From Faucicola mancuniensis (GTDB lineage Bacteria > Pseudomonadota > Gammaproteobacteria > Pseudomonadales > Moraxellaceae): 64,000 nt of DNA. Every line of letters begins with the position of its first letter. The stretch's first letter is position 1. The translations under genes were made by a program, and so were the position numbers. The notes under the pieces are model-generated. The model had not been told where the DNA came from, did no database searches, and saw only the letters and a list, made by a program, of their open reading frames with translations. The stretch lies in the NCBI RefSeq assembly GCF_046523945.1, contig NZ_CP171363.1:2418001-2482000 (forward strand), written 5' to 3'. This document shows positions 34,709-43,696 of the stretch, one piece after another.

Positions 34709-36070
34709 ATGTACACACCCCAAGACCAACTGACCGAACTTGTCCGCCGATTAGAAGAAAAAAACCACATTTTTTCGGCTGACCCCTTACTTATCACCGA
34801 AAAACTGCAAAACGAACCGAGCGACCCACTTACCAAGCTTCGCCACCGAGCCACTCGCATAGACAGCGATGGCAAACTCGCCCACCTGCTTGCCACCATT
34901 GACAGCCGTATCAACGGCACGATTTGGGGCGGTACACTGCTGTGGTTTGTGTTGGGCTTTATCGGCTTGTTCGGTATCATGCAAGCCCATGTCGTGAACT
35001 TTTTTTATGTGTTGGCAAGTTTGCTTGGATTTCATACCTTGATGTTACTGGTTTGGCTGATATTTTTATTGTTTTCGCCAAAAAACAAACCCAGTCTGTT
35101 CGGTTCACTGTTTAGCCCAGCCACGCTAATGCGTGGCAAAGACCCTGTTACCCAAACGGCGGTAGAAGTGTACCAAGAACAGCTCAATCACACAGGCACA
35201 AAGTGGTTTATCAGCCGAATTAGCCACCAATTTTGGCTCGCAAGCCTATGCGGAATGCTCGTTTCGCTGATTTTATTATTGCTTGTCAAAAACTATAATT
35301 TTGTTTGGGAATCCACGCTTTTACAAAACTCAACCGTTGTTGAACTCGTTAAAATTATGGCTTGGTTGCCAAATCTTGTCGGCTTTCCCACACCGACCGC
35401 CCAAGACATCATCACCGCCCAAACCCACACCGACATCACACCGCAAATGGTTGCCTTTCGTTGGGCGATGTTACTTATCGGTAGTTTGCTGATGTACGGC
35501 ATTGTGCCACGCCTTGTCGCTTGGTTGTTTTGTCTTGTCATGGTAAATTCTAGCCGAATGAAATTGGATATCAAACAACCTTATTACCAAAAAATTATCG
35601 ACTTTTGGCAACGAAAAGTCATCGACCCAGACGATAGCCCCACCGAATTAAAACCTGTCGCTCCCACCGCCCAAATCAGCCAAGCCAAAAAATTGGTCGT
35701 ACTGCTAGAATATCCGTATGCCGATGAACATTGGTATCAGTTTGCAGTCGGTCATGCTTTTGATAAAAACAGCATTGAGTATATGGGCGTGATTGACGAC
35801 AGGGACGATATGGCAAAATTGCAAACGTATTTGGCGGATAATGCGGTTCAAGTATTGGTCGGTATTCCACCGCAAGCCTTGCCAGACCGTGGCACAATGC
35901 GAAAATTAGACACGATTGCAAGTCATGCCAAAGGTGGTTTAATTGTGCAATTATTGGATTTTAAACAAGACTTTTTGCCTACACCTGCCGAATTAGCTCA
36001 GTTTAAATCTCGTAGAGAACAATGGGAAAATGCGTTAGCAGAACGGCAAATTGCATTGGTAAGAATTTAA
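34709..36070 (+). CDS. DUF2868 domain membrane protein
   Basis: This 453-residue protein is of the DUF2868 type. It has a cytosolic N-terminal stretch, then four likely transmembrane segments (WGGTLLWFVLGFIGLFGIMQ near residue 73, VVNFFYVLASLLGFHTLMLL, LCGMLVSLILLLLVKN and AMLLIGSLLMYGIVPRL). A soluble C-terminal domain of about 170 residues follows (KKLVVLLEYPYADEHWYQFA onward). The function is unknown. In pseudomonads DUF2868 proteins are usually next to a DUF3482 GTPase. Here that partner is the third gene downstream, with two unknown genes between. Confidence 0.8.
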   Translation: MYTPQDQLTELVRRLEEKNHIFSADPLLITEKLQNEPSDPLTKLRHRATRIDSDGKLAHLLATIDSRINGTIWGGTLLWFVLGFIGLFGIMQAHVVNFFYVLASLLGFHTLMLLVWLIFLLFSPKNKPSLFGSLFSPATLMRGKDPVTQTAVEVYQEQLNHTGTKWFISRISHQFWLASLCGMLVSLILLLLVKNYNFVWESTLLQNSTVVELVKIMAWLPNLVGFPTPTAQDIITAQTHTDITPQMVAFRWAMLLIGSLLMYGIVPRLVAWLFCLVMVNSSRMKLDIKQPYYQKIIDFWQRKVIDPDDSPTELKPVAPTAQISQAKKLVVLLEYPYADEHWYQFAVGHAFDKNSIEYMGVIDDRDDMAKLQTYLADNAVQVLVGIPPQALPDRGTMRKLDTIASHAKGGLIVQLLDFKQDFLPTPAELAQFKSRREQWENALAERQIALVRI

Positions 36071-36093
36071 AAAACAACGATTTAGGAAAAATT

Positions 36094-36609
36094 ATGAAAA
36101 CTTATAACGATGTTACCAATTTTATTGGCGACAAAGTTCCGCAATTATCGCTTGCCGAACAAATCAACTTTGTTCAAAAGTTAATTTATCAATTTGTTAA
36201 AGATTTACCAAATGATTGGGTAGACGGTGAATTGGACAGCGAAAAGCCATTTTACAAAACTATTTTTGACGAAATTATCAATCAAAGTTGGCAAGATGAT
36301 GTCATTGAACAACAATTATCCGACCTTGATAATTTGATGTGGGATATGGGCGAAGATTATCCGCATTGCACTAGCGAAGCGATTTTGTTGTTAATGGAGT
36401 TGTTGGATAATTGGTTAGTGTTAAGCAAAATTGAACAAAAGTCGGAAGATTCAGATAATATGACTTTGCAATCGGCGGTGAGTTTTTTGAATTATTTTGA
36501 TTTATTGGTTGATGAAGAAACTGGTGAATTGGCAGATAATGATGATTGGTTGCAGTATTCGCAGACCAAACAAGGGTTTGATTTGTTAAAATCAGCGTTA
36601 AATAGTTGA
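36094..36609 (+). CDS. Unknown acidic cytosolic protein
   Basis: This 171-residue protein starts at the ATG at 36094 (MKTYNDVTNFIGD), where AGGAAAAATT provides a ribosome-binding site. The longer frame from 36022 overlaps the DUF2868 gene and lacks one. It is strongly acidic, Asp/Glu- and Leu-rich and predicted helical (QLSDLDNLMWDMGEDYPHC, then LLLMELLDNWLVL), with no signal peptide or membrane segment. I do not recognise the family. It may be an accessory or immunity-like protein of the DUF2868/DUF3482 locus, but nothing in the sequence shows this. Confidence 0.6.
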   Translation: MKTYNDVTNFIGDKVPQLSLAEQINFVQKLIYQFVKDLPNDWVDGELDSEKPFYKTIFDEIINQSWQDDVIEQQLSDLDNLMWDMGEDYPHCTSEAILLLMELLDNWLVLSKIEQKSEDSDNMTLQSAVSFLNYFDLLVDEETGELADNDDWLQYSQTKQGFDLLKSALNS

Positions 36610-36649
36610 TATTTTTATAAGTTTGTATGTTGATTAATGGGTCGCTAAA

Positions 36650-37123
36650 ATGACAAAAATATTCATCAAGTTATTGTATTTTATCAGTTTTTCTTTGCTA
36701 TCTGTGTTGAGTTATGCCGATTTAAACTGTGCTAACAATATTGATGCAAAAGACGATAAACAATGGATTTTGTCTAATATGTGTCATTATGACCATGTTG
36801 TATTGGCAAATATTGGCATTGGTAAATTAGAAAAACTGTATAATCCAATGAGATTGTTTAATCAAACGAATGCTTTTCGTTATCAAATGCAAATTCTTGA
36901 TATTTATAAATCAAAAAACCCATCAACCAAAATGCAACTGAGCAATATTTCCTGTATCACGCAAAACTTAGAAACATCAAAACCTACTGCAAATAATCTA
37001 ACAGGAACAAGGATTATTGCATTTAATGATTTTGATGATTGTGCTTATGTTGATATAGGTGTTTACCCCAAAGCTGACTTTAACTTAATCAACTTTACGC
37101 AAAATTTGTCAAAAAATTTTTAA
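36650..37123 (+). CDS. Unknown exported protein
   Basis: This 157-residue protein has a good Sec signal peptide (MTKIFIKLLYFISFSLLSVL, cleavage likely after SYA). The mature part has four cysteines (LNCANNID, SNMCHYDHV, ISCITQNL, DDCAYVDIG) that could form two periplasmic disulfides. The family is not recognised. It lies between an unknown acidic protein and the DUF3482 GTPase on the same strand. Its lower GC content suggests it could be a local insertion. Confidence 0.6.
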   Translation: MTKIFIKLLYFISFSLLSVLSYADLNCANNIDAKDDKQWILSNMCHYDHVVLANIGIGKLEKLYNPMRLFNQTNAFRYQMQILDIYKSKNPSTKMQLSNISCITQNLETSKPTANNLTGTRIIAFNDFDDCAYVDIGVYPKADFNLINFTQNLSKNF

Positions 37124-37156
37124 ATTTAATCTTAATACTTAATCAGGTTGTTAAAA

Positions 37157-38728
37157 ATGAACGAAAACAATAAAAATATTGACGTGTATCAAACCGTCAA
37201 TCCAACAAAACCCCCTATTGATGTGGATTTTGATAATAATTTTGACAATAAAACACTTGTTGTTAAAAATCAAAACGACATAACCATAGGTGAACCAAAT
37301 AAAGAATTAACAGAAACATCGAATCAAAACTTTAACCGCAAAGTCAGCATTGGCGAAAACGAACCGCTCAAACTTGCCGTTGTCGGACACACCAACACAG
37401 GTAAAACGTCCATCTTACGAACGCTACTGCGTGACGTGTATTTTGGCGAAGTCAAAAACGCCCCCGCCACCACTCGCCATGTGGAAAAAGCCATTATCAG
37501 TGATAGCCAAACGGGTCAAAATCTAGTCGCATTATACGACACGCCAGGACTTGAAGATGCCACAGGATTGATGGACTGGCTAGAAGACAACACCGCAAGT
37601 CGCCGTGATGGTATAGAACGCTTGCAACAGTTTTTGGCAAGCGAGCCTGCTCAAAACGACTACAGCCAAGAAGCCAAAGTCATTCGCCAACTACTCGCAA
37701 GCGACATCGCCATTTATGTAGTGGACGCTCGTGAGCCTGTGCTTGGCAAATACAAGGACGAATTAACCGTCTTGTCGTGGTCTGCCGTTCCTGTCATGCC
37801 TGTGTTTAACTTTAGCCATGACAAAGACAGCCAAATTGCCGATTGGCAAACCATGCTCGCTAGACGCAATTTGCACGTTTCTACTCGCTTTGACTCGGTG
37901 GCATTTGAATTTGATGATGAGATGAAACTTTGGCAAAACCTTGCAACCATGCTTATTCAGCCCGATATGTTAAATCAGTTAATGGCTCGCAGAACAGAAG
38001 ATTGGGCGACTTTGTATGAAGAATCCAATATCAAAATCGCTCATTTTTTGCTCAATGTCGCAAGTTTTGTAGAAACCATTCATGAAGACGACGACCCATT
38101 GCCGACTTTAACCAAAATGCAAGAAAAAGTACGACAAGCCGAACGCAGTTTGCAAGATGACTTGTTAAATTTGTACAAATTTTATGACAACACAGTCGCC
38201 ACCACACCGCTTGAGCTGACCGAATATCGGCGAGACCCATTTGACAGCGAGTTATTAGCAAGTTATGGCTTGCGAACAGGTGGCGGGGCTGCGGCAGGTG
38301 CGTTGATTGGCTTAGGTATTGATGCGATGTCGCTTGGTACAACGCTTGGGCTTGGTACGGCGATTGGAGGCTTGCTTGGCGGTGTGGCTGGCAATACAGG
38401 GGCGATTGCCGATAAAATCAACGGTGTCAAACGCTTGTACATTGACCCTGCCACGCTTGCATTATTGGCAACAAGGGCGACTGATTTGCTTATGACTTTG
38501 CGACATCGTGGACACGCCAATGTGGAAAAAGTGGTAAAAAATACCACGCAAGCCATGCCGATTTTTTCGGCGGATAAATTGCCTGATATGCTCAAAAAAG
38601 CGCGTGGCAAACCGCAATGGTCATCGCTGAATGACGGTAAACTTGCTAAAAGTGCGTATGATTTGCGAGATGAAACGGCTTGGCAATTGGCGGATAAATT
38701 AATCAAATTGCAAACAAAATTTGAATAA
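37157..38728 (+). CDS. GTP-binding protein with DUF3482 domain
   Basis: This 523-residue Era/YihA-type GTPase has G1 GHTNTGKTSILR near residue 75, a G2-region Thr in PATTRHVEK, and G3 YDTPGLEDA. Its C-terminal DUF3482 half contains a glycine-rich hydrophobic stretch (AAAGALIGLGIDAMSLGTTL, then GLGTAIGGLLGG) that could insert into or perturb a membrane. The ATG at 37157 (MNENNKN) is preferred over a TTG three codons upstream. This family is the usual neighbour of DUF2868 proteins, which suggests a joint but still unknown membrane-associated role. Confidence 0.82.
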   Translation: MNENNKNIDVYQTVNPTKPPIDVDFDNNFDNKTLVVKNQNDITIGEPNKELTETSNQNFNRKVSIGENEPLKLAVVGHTNTGKTSILRTLLRDVYFGEVKNAPATTRHVEKAIISDSQTGQNLVALYDTPGLEDATGLMDWLEDNTASRRDGIERLQQFLASEPAQNDYSQEAKVIRQLLASDIAIYVVDAREPVLGKYKDELTVLSWSAVPVMPVFNFSHDKDSQIADWQTMLARRNLHVSTRFDSVAFEFDDEMKLWQNLATMLIQPDMLNQLMARRTEDWATLYEESNIKIAHFLLNVASFVETIHEDDDPLPTLTKMQEKVRQAERSLQDDLLNLYKFYDNTVATTPLELTEYRRDPFDSELLASYGLRTGGGAAAGALIGLGIDAMSLGTTLGLGTAIGGLLGGVAGNTGAIADKINGVKRLYIDPATLALLATRATDLLMTLRHRGHANVEKVVKNTTQAMPIFSADKLPDMLKKARGKPQWSSLNDGKLAKSAYDLRDETAWQLADKLIKLQTKFE

Positions 38729-38739
38729 TAAAAATCCAT

Positions 38740-39426
38740 TCACAGCCTATGTTTTATCGGTGCAAAACTTTTGCGGTGCATGGGTAAAATACCATATTTT
38801 TCAATCGCTTGGATATGCACAGCCGTTGGATAGCCTTTGTGTTTTTCAATGCCATAATCAGGATAAATCTTGGCAAGCTCAACCATATCTCGGTCTCGCA
38901 CCACTTTGGCAAGCACGCTCGCCCCACTGATACAGGCGTGTTTGCCATCGCCTTTGACCACCGCCATTTCACAGACAATTCGCTCATAAAACGGCAAATC
39001 AAATAGCACAGGTAGTTTATTTCCGTCCACCATCACACTAAAAGTGGCGTTTGGGTGCGTTTGCAAAATTTGCTCTATCACGCTTGCAATTGCTTGTTTC
39101 ATACCAAGAAGCGTTGCTTGCAAAATGTTTAGCTCATCAATCAAACTTGCTGAAATTTTGACAATTTTATGATAAGTTGCCGTTTGTTCAATAATGGGAA
39201 ACAAAGTTTCTCGCTTTTTATCGGAGAGTTTTTTTGAATCAGTTAAAGCGGTTAAAGCATGATTTTCTACCAACCCCACACTGTCAGCTTTGGATAAATC
39301 TTTGCTGAGGCTATCTTGTTTTACCGTTAAAATATCGTTATCAAAAACCAACGCACACACCACCACATCACCCAAAAGTGGACCACGCCCTACTTCGTCC
39401 ACACCAATAATAAAGTGATTTTTCAT
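38740..39426 (-). CDS. rnhB: Ribonuclease HII
   Basis: RNase HII cuts RNA in RNA-DNA hybrids and removes single ribonucleotides from DNA. The 228-residue protein has the opening GVDEVGRGPLLGDVVVCALV (Asp-Glu metal ligands), the TDSKKLSDKKRE motif, an Asp in FSVMVDGNK and the GDGKHACISGASVLAKVVRD block. It is about 30 residues longer than usual because of a polar insertion after the first strand (VKQDSLSKDLSKADSVGLVE). It is convergent with the GTPase gene (11-base gap) and divergent from purD. Confidence 0.93.
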   Translation of the reverse strand: MKNHFIIGVDEVGRGPLLGDVVVCALVFDNDILTVKQDSLSKDLSKADSVGLVENHALTALTDSKKLSDKKRETLFPIIEQTATYHKIVKISASLIDELNILQATLLGMKQAIASVIEQILQTHPNATFSVMVDGNKLPVLFDLPFYERIVCEMAVVKGDGKHACISGASVLAKVVRDRDMVELAKIYPDYGIEKHKGYPTAVHIQAIEKYGILPMHRKSFAPIKHRL

Positions 39427-39444
39427 TTAATTTTGTTCCAAATT

Positions 39445-39453
39445 TGCTATAAT
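39445..39453 (+). promoter_or_regulatory. Extended -10 promoter of purD
   Basis: TGCTATAAT is an extended -10 motif (TG, one base, TATAAT) 31 bases before the purD ATG, without a convincing -35 box. Confidence 0.5.
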
Positions 39454-39484
39454 GGTTATCATTTTAACATCATTTGGAGCAATT

Positions 39485-40768
39485 ATGAAAATTTTAGTCA
39501 TCGGTACAGGCGGACGTGAACACGCCCTAGCTTGGCAATGTGCCAAGGACAGCAAAGTGGACACCGTCTTTGTGGCAAATGGCAATGCAGGCACAGATTT
39601 GGAAGAAAAATTACAAAACATCAACCTTGATGTGAAAAACCACAATGCGGTGATTGAATTTTGCCAAAACAACGCCATTGCTTTTGTGCTTGTCGGACCT
39701 GAAGCACCGCTGGTTGCAGGATTGGTTGATGATTTGCAAAAAGCCAACATCAAAGCGTGGGGACCAACAAAGTATTGTGCCCAACTTGAAGGTTCAAAAG
39801 CCTTTGCCAAAGATTTTATGATTAAGCACAACATTCCAACCGCAAAATATCAAACTTTTAGCAATGCCGATGAAGCGATTAATTATGTTAAGGCCGAAGG
39901 TTCGCCCATTGTCATCAAAGCGGACGGACTTGCCGCAGGTAAAGGCGTGATTGTGGCGATGACCGAGATTGAGGCGATTGATGCGATTAACGATATGCTC
40001 TCTGGCAATAAATTTGGCGATGCAGGTAGCCGAGTGGTGATTGAGCAGTTTTTACAAGGCGAAGAGGCGAGCTTTATTTGTATGATTGATGGCGACAACA
40101 TTTTGCCAATGGCGACCAGCCAAGACCACAAACGCATTGGCGAAGCTGATACAGGCTTGAACACTGGCGGTATGGGTGCGTACTCGCCTGCCCCTGTCGT
40201 CACCCAAGACGTGCATGATAAAGTGATTGAGCGTGTCATTCGCCCTGTAGTGGATGCGATGAAAACGGGCGGCACGCCTTATACGGGCTTTTTGTATGCA
40301 GGCTTGATGATTGATGAGAAAAACGACCCGTATGTGATTGAGTTTAATTGTCGATTTGGTGACCCAGAAACTCAGCCGATTATGATGCGTTTAAAAGGCT
40401 CTATGGTTGATTTGATTCAAGCAGGGTTAAATGGCAATTTACCTAGCGAAACCGAATGGGACAACCGTCCTGCTTTGGGTATTGTACTGGCAAGTAAAGG
40501 CTATCCAGAGAGCTCAAGTAGTGACGATGTGATTCGTGGGTTACCTGCGATTGCCGACCAACAAGGCGATATTAAAGTTTTCCATGCAGGCACAAAAAAC
40601 GGTGAAAATGGCGAAATTTTGACCAATGGCGGTCGTGTGCTGTGCGTTACTGCATTAGGCGACAATATTTTGGACGCACAGACTAAAGCATTGGCGACTT
40701 GTGGGGCGATTAGTTTTGATGGTATGCAATACCGCCGTGATATTGGCTGGCGTGCGATTGCACGTTAA
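39485..40768 (+). CDS. purD: Phosphoribosylamine-glycine ligase PurD
   Basis: This ATP-grasp enzyme of purine synthesis (GAR synthetase) has 427 residues from the ATG at 39485, which has GGAG just upstream. It begins MKILVIGTGGREHALAW and shows KADGLAAGKGVIVAMT, the GPEAPLVAGLVDDL segment, GMGAYSPAPV and the metal-binding EFNCRFGDPETQ. The length is normal and no break is seen. It stands alone, divergent from rnhB, and no other pur gene is nearby. Confidence 0.95.
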   Translation: MKILVIGTGGREHALAWQCAKDSKVDTVFVANGNAGTDLEEKLQNINLDVKNHNAVIEFCQNNAIAFVLVGPEAPLVAGLVDDLQKANIKAWGPTKYCAQLEGSKAFAKDFMIKHNIPTAKYQTFSNADEAINYVKAEGSPIVIKADGLAAGKGVIVAMTEIEAIDAINDMLSGNKFGDAGSRVVIEQFLQGEEASFICMIDGDNILPMATSQDHKRIGEADTGLNTGGMGAYSPAPVVTQDVHDKVIERVIRPVVDAMKTGGTPYTGFLYAGLMIDEKNDPYVIEFNCRFGDPETQPIMMRLKGSMVDLIQAGLNGNLPSETEWDNRPALGIVLASKGYPESSSSDDVIRGLPAIADQQGDIKVFHAGTKNGENGEILTNGGRVLCVTALGDNILDAQTKALATCGAISFDGMQYRRDIGWRAIAR

Positions 40769-40786
40769 AAATATCTTAACAAAGCC

Positions 40787-40815
40787 TTGAATTTTGACAA
40801 TATTTTGGCTATATT
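40787..40815 (+). promoter_or_regulatory. Sigma70-type promoter of the CoA-transferase gene
   Basis: TTGAAT (40787-40792) and TATATT (40810-40815) are separated by 17 bases. Transcription should begin near 40822, exactly at a long hairpin. Confidence 0.5.
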
Positions 40816-40821
40816 AACAAA

Positions 40822-40871
40822 AATTTTATTTGATATTTTTTTTGAGAATATGCTCAAAATCAAATAAAATT
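40822..40871 (+). promoter_or_regulatory. Long leader hairpin upstream of the CoA-transferase gene
   Basis: AATTTTATTTGAT (40822-40834) pairs perfectly with ATCAAATAAAATT (40859-40871). An inner TTTTGAG/CTCAAAA stem sits around a six-base loop. The hairpin lies at the predicted 5' end of the mRNA and may stabilise it or act as an operator or attenuator. Confidence 0.45.
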
Positions 40872-40926
40872 CTTTCACATTTTTTTATTAATGTTTTATT
40901 CACTCACCTTTAATTTGGAGTAAAAA

Positions 40927-42459
40927 ATGAGCAACGCACATGAACGTGTTAGACACGAGGGACTTCGTAGTAAAATCATGACAGCTGACCAAGCTGCCGA
41001 ATTTATCCATGACGGCATGACCGTTGGTATCAGTGGCTTTACAGGTGCAGGCTATCCAAAAGCCTTGCCCACAGCGATTGCCAATCGTGCAAAACAAGTC
41101 CACGCAGATGGCAAATCATTTGGCATTAATATGTTAACAGGTGCTTCAACTGCTCCTGAATGTGATGGCGTATTGGCAGAAGCAGGTGCGATTAAGTTTC
41201 GTAGCCCATTTCAGTCTGACCCAACCTTGCGTAACAGCATTAACGCAGGCAACACCGAATACCAAGATATGCACCTATCGCACGTTGAGCAACAAATTCG
41301 TCAAGGATTTTATGGCGAAATGCAAGTGGCAATCATTGAAGCAACAGGCATTACCGAAGATGGTAAAATCATTCCATCAATGGGTATTGGTAACAACAAC
41401 GAAATTTTAAAAGTAGCCAAACAAGTCATCATTGAAGTGAACGTCGCTCAAAATACCAAGCTTGAAGGTATGCACGACATTCAATTTGACATCGGCACAC
41501 CGCCAAACCGCCAACCAATCCAAATTATCGAACCTTTTGACCGTATCGGAACGCCGTACCTTGAGTGTGATTTGGACAAAATCGTGGCAATCGTTATCAC
41601 AGATGGTGGCGACCGTAACAGCAAATTTGCTAAACCTGATGACACATCAAAACGTATCGCAGCACAAATCATTGATTTCTTTAGCCATGAAGTAAAAGCA
41701 GGTCGTTTGCCAAAAAATCTACTACCACTACAATCAGGCGTGGGTAACGTGGCAAATGCAGTATTGGCAGGTTTATTGGACGCACCGTTTGAAGATTTGA
41801 CAGGTTATACCGAAGTATTACAAGACGGTATGCTTGACTTGGTGATTGCAGGTAAGATGAAAACCGCATCAGCAACTGCCCTATCATTTAGCCCAGATGC
41901 ATTGCAACGCTTTAACGACAACATTGAATTTTTGCGTGATAAACTGATTTTACGCCCAATGGAATTTACCAATAATCCTGAAGTCATTCGCCGTTTGGGT
42001 GTCATCGGCATGAATGCGATGATTGAAGCGGATATTTACGGCAACGTAAACTCAACGCACATCATGGGTACAAAAATGATGAACGGTATCGGTGGTTCTG
42101 GCGACTTTACTCGTAATGCGTTCTTCTCATTCTTTGTTAGCCCATCAACGGCAAAAGACGGCAAAATCTCAGCCATCGTGCCAATGGTTAGCCACCACGA
42201 CCACACCGAGCATGACGTGATGTTTATCGTAACTGAACAAGGTATGGCGGACTTGCGTGGTAAATCACCAAAACAACGTGCCAAATTAATCATTGAGAAC
42301 TGTTCTCACCCTGATTATCGTGATATGCTTCGTGATTATTACGACCATGCCGAAGCATTAAGTGCCAAAACAGGTGGCGTACACACCCCGCACATTTTGA
42401 CAGAAGCGTTATCATGGCACCAACGTTTTGTTGAAACAGGCGATATGCGTATCAAATAA
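40927..42459 (+). CDS. Acetyl-CoA hydrolase/succinate-type CoA-transferase
   Basis: This 510-residue class I CoA-transferase is of the acetyl-CoA hydrolase family, which includes acetate:succinate CoA-transferases. The N-terminal half has GISGFTGAGYPKALPTAIA, and the glycine-rich PLQSGVGNVANAVLAGL follows in the middle. The likely active-site Glu is in GYTEVLQDGMLDL, and the C-terminal half carries NGIGGSGDFTRNA and FIVTEQGMADLRG. It probably moves CoA between acetate and succinate and could replace succinyl-CoA synthetase. The exact acceptor cannot be told from sequence. It has a clear promoter and leader hairpin and its own terminator. Confidence 0.88.
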   Translation: MSNAHERVRHEGLRSKIMTADQAAEFIHDGMTVGISGFTGAGYPKALPTAIANRAKQVHADGKSFGINMLTGASTAPECDGVLAEAGAIKFRSPFQSDPTLRNSINAGNTEYQDMHLSHVEQQIRQGFYGEMQVAIIEATGITEDGKIIPSMGIGNNNEILKVAKQVIIEVNVAQNTKLEGMHDIQFDIGTPPNRQPIQIIEPFDRIGTPYLECDLDKIVAIVITDGGDRNSKFAKPDDTSKRIAAQIIDFFSHEVKAGRLPKNLLPLQSGVGNVANAVLAGLLDAPFEDLTGYTEVLQDGMLDLVIAGKMKTASATALSFSPDALQRFNDNIEFLRDKLILRPMEFTNNPEVIRRLGVIGMNAMIEADIYGNVNSTHIMGTKMMNGIGGSGDFTRNAFFSFFVSPSTAKDGKISAIVPMVSHHDHTEHDVMFIVTEQGMADLRGKSPKQRAKLIIENCSHPDYRDMLRDYYDHAEALSAKTGGVHTPHILTEALSWHQRFVETGDMRIK

Positions 42460-42493
42460 CGTTTTGATAAATATTATTTTGATAAAAATTGAT

Positions 42494-42523
42494 AAAAAAC
42501 CACTGAATTTTCGGTGGTTTTTT
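42494..42523. terminator. Terminator between the CoA-transferase and mscS-like genes
   Basis: The arms AAAAAACCAC and GTGGTTTTTT have a ten-base loop. It is usable in both directions and lies between convergent genes. Confidence 0.75.
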
Positions 42524-42536
42524 ATTTATCATCATG

Positions 42537-43520
42537 TTAATTTTTATTGTCAATTTGAATCGGCAATGGACGACTAACGTCCAACGTTGTAATAGGAAAT
42601 GGAATGCCAATGGCTTCTTTATCCAACGCTTGTTTGACAGCGATAATGACATTGTTAATAGAAGTTACTCGGTTAGACTGTGTGCCATCATCAATAAACC
42701 AACGCACTTTTAACATCACACTACTATCCGCCAATGCTGTCGCAATCACAGACGGCTCAGCAAGTTTTGACACGGTTTCTTCATTGTTTAGCACGTTTAA
42801 AATAACTTTTTGGGCATGGGTGATATCGCTGTCATAGCTAATGCCAACTTCAAATTCCAAACGGCGTTTTGAATAGGCGGTATTTACCGTCATTGGTGCG
42901 GTATAAAGCTGTGAATTAGGAATGACGACTTGTCTACCATCATACGTACGAATCTTGGTTGCACGGATTTGGATATCTTCTACTGTCCCTTCAAAATCCC
43001 CCGAAATAATCTGGTCGCCAATGCGAAACGGCTCAGATAATAACAACAAAATACCTGATAACAAATTTTGAAAAATATCTTTAAAAGCAAAACCAATCGC
43101 AACCGAGCCTATTCCCAAACCACCAATCAGTTTGGCAGGGGTAAAACTTGGTACAGCGATAATCATCGCCATCATAAAGCCCAAAAACAAAATTAACGCT
43201 GTTCCCACTCGTTGAAATACGGTAATCAAGTTTTGGTGTTTTTTCTGTTCGCCTAAGGCTTTTTTGACCCCTTTTCTAAACAGAATTGATAGCAACCAAA
43301 ACACCACAAATACCACCGTTGCCACGATTAAATATGGCACACGTTTGATGAGTTGTTCCAGCATTTTTTGAGCAGATGTGGTAATGGTTTGGTATTCGTT
43401 GATTTTGTCGCCCACACTACCGATAGTCGTTTGGCTTAAAACATCAATTTGCATTGCATTGTGTAATAAGCCATAGCCCATATTTATCACATCATTGACA
43501 TTAACAGTCTCAAAAAACAT
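42537..43520 (-). CDS. Small-conductance mechanosensitive channel (MscS family)
   Basis: This 327-residue inner-membrane channel opens under membrane tension and releases solutes after osmotic downshock. The hydrophobic helices are VPYLIVATVVFVVFWLLSIL and VGTALILFLGFMMAMIIAV. The pore helix LIGGLGIGSVAIGFAFKDIF is followed by NLLSGILLLLSEPFRIGDQI, which leads into the MscS beta domain. The ATG at 43520 (MFFETVNV) has AGGT upstream, while a TTG five codons earlier is less likely. The gene converges with the CoA-transferase gene. Confidence 0.9.
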   Translation of the reverse strand: MFFETVNVNDVINMGYGLLHNAMQIDVLSQTTIGSVGDKINEYQTITTSAQKMLEQLIKRVPYLIVATVVFVVFWLLSILFRKGVKKALGEQKKHQNLITVFQRVGTALILFLGFMMAMIIAVPSFTPAKLIGGLGIGSVAIGFAFKDIFQNLLSGILLLLSEPFRIGDQIISGDFEGTVEDIQIRATKIRTYDGRQVVIPNSQLYTAPMTVNTAYSKRRLEFEVGISYDSDITHAQKVILNVLNNEETVSKLAEPSVIATALADSSVMLKVRWFIDDGTQSNRVTSINNVIIAVKQALDKEAIGIPFPITTLDVSRPLPIQIDNKN

Positions 43521-43638
43521 ACAGTTACCTAACAATTTATTTGAGTAAAATCACAAATTATGAAATAATTTTGCAAAAAAATCCACTACATTTTGTTTTT
43601 ATTGTAAATTTTTGTTAATTATTTTAAAAAAATCCCAT

Positions 43639-43674
43639 AAAAAACCATCATCTAATTATAGACGATGGTTTTTT
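43639..43674. terminator. Terminator downstream of glnA
   Basis: AAAAAACCATC pairs with GATGGTTTTTT around a loop of about ten bases. It lies between glnA and the mscS-like gene. Confidence 0.75.
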
Positions 43675-43696
43675 ATTAAATGCTAAAACTATCAGA

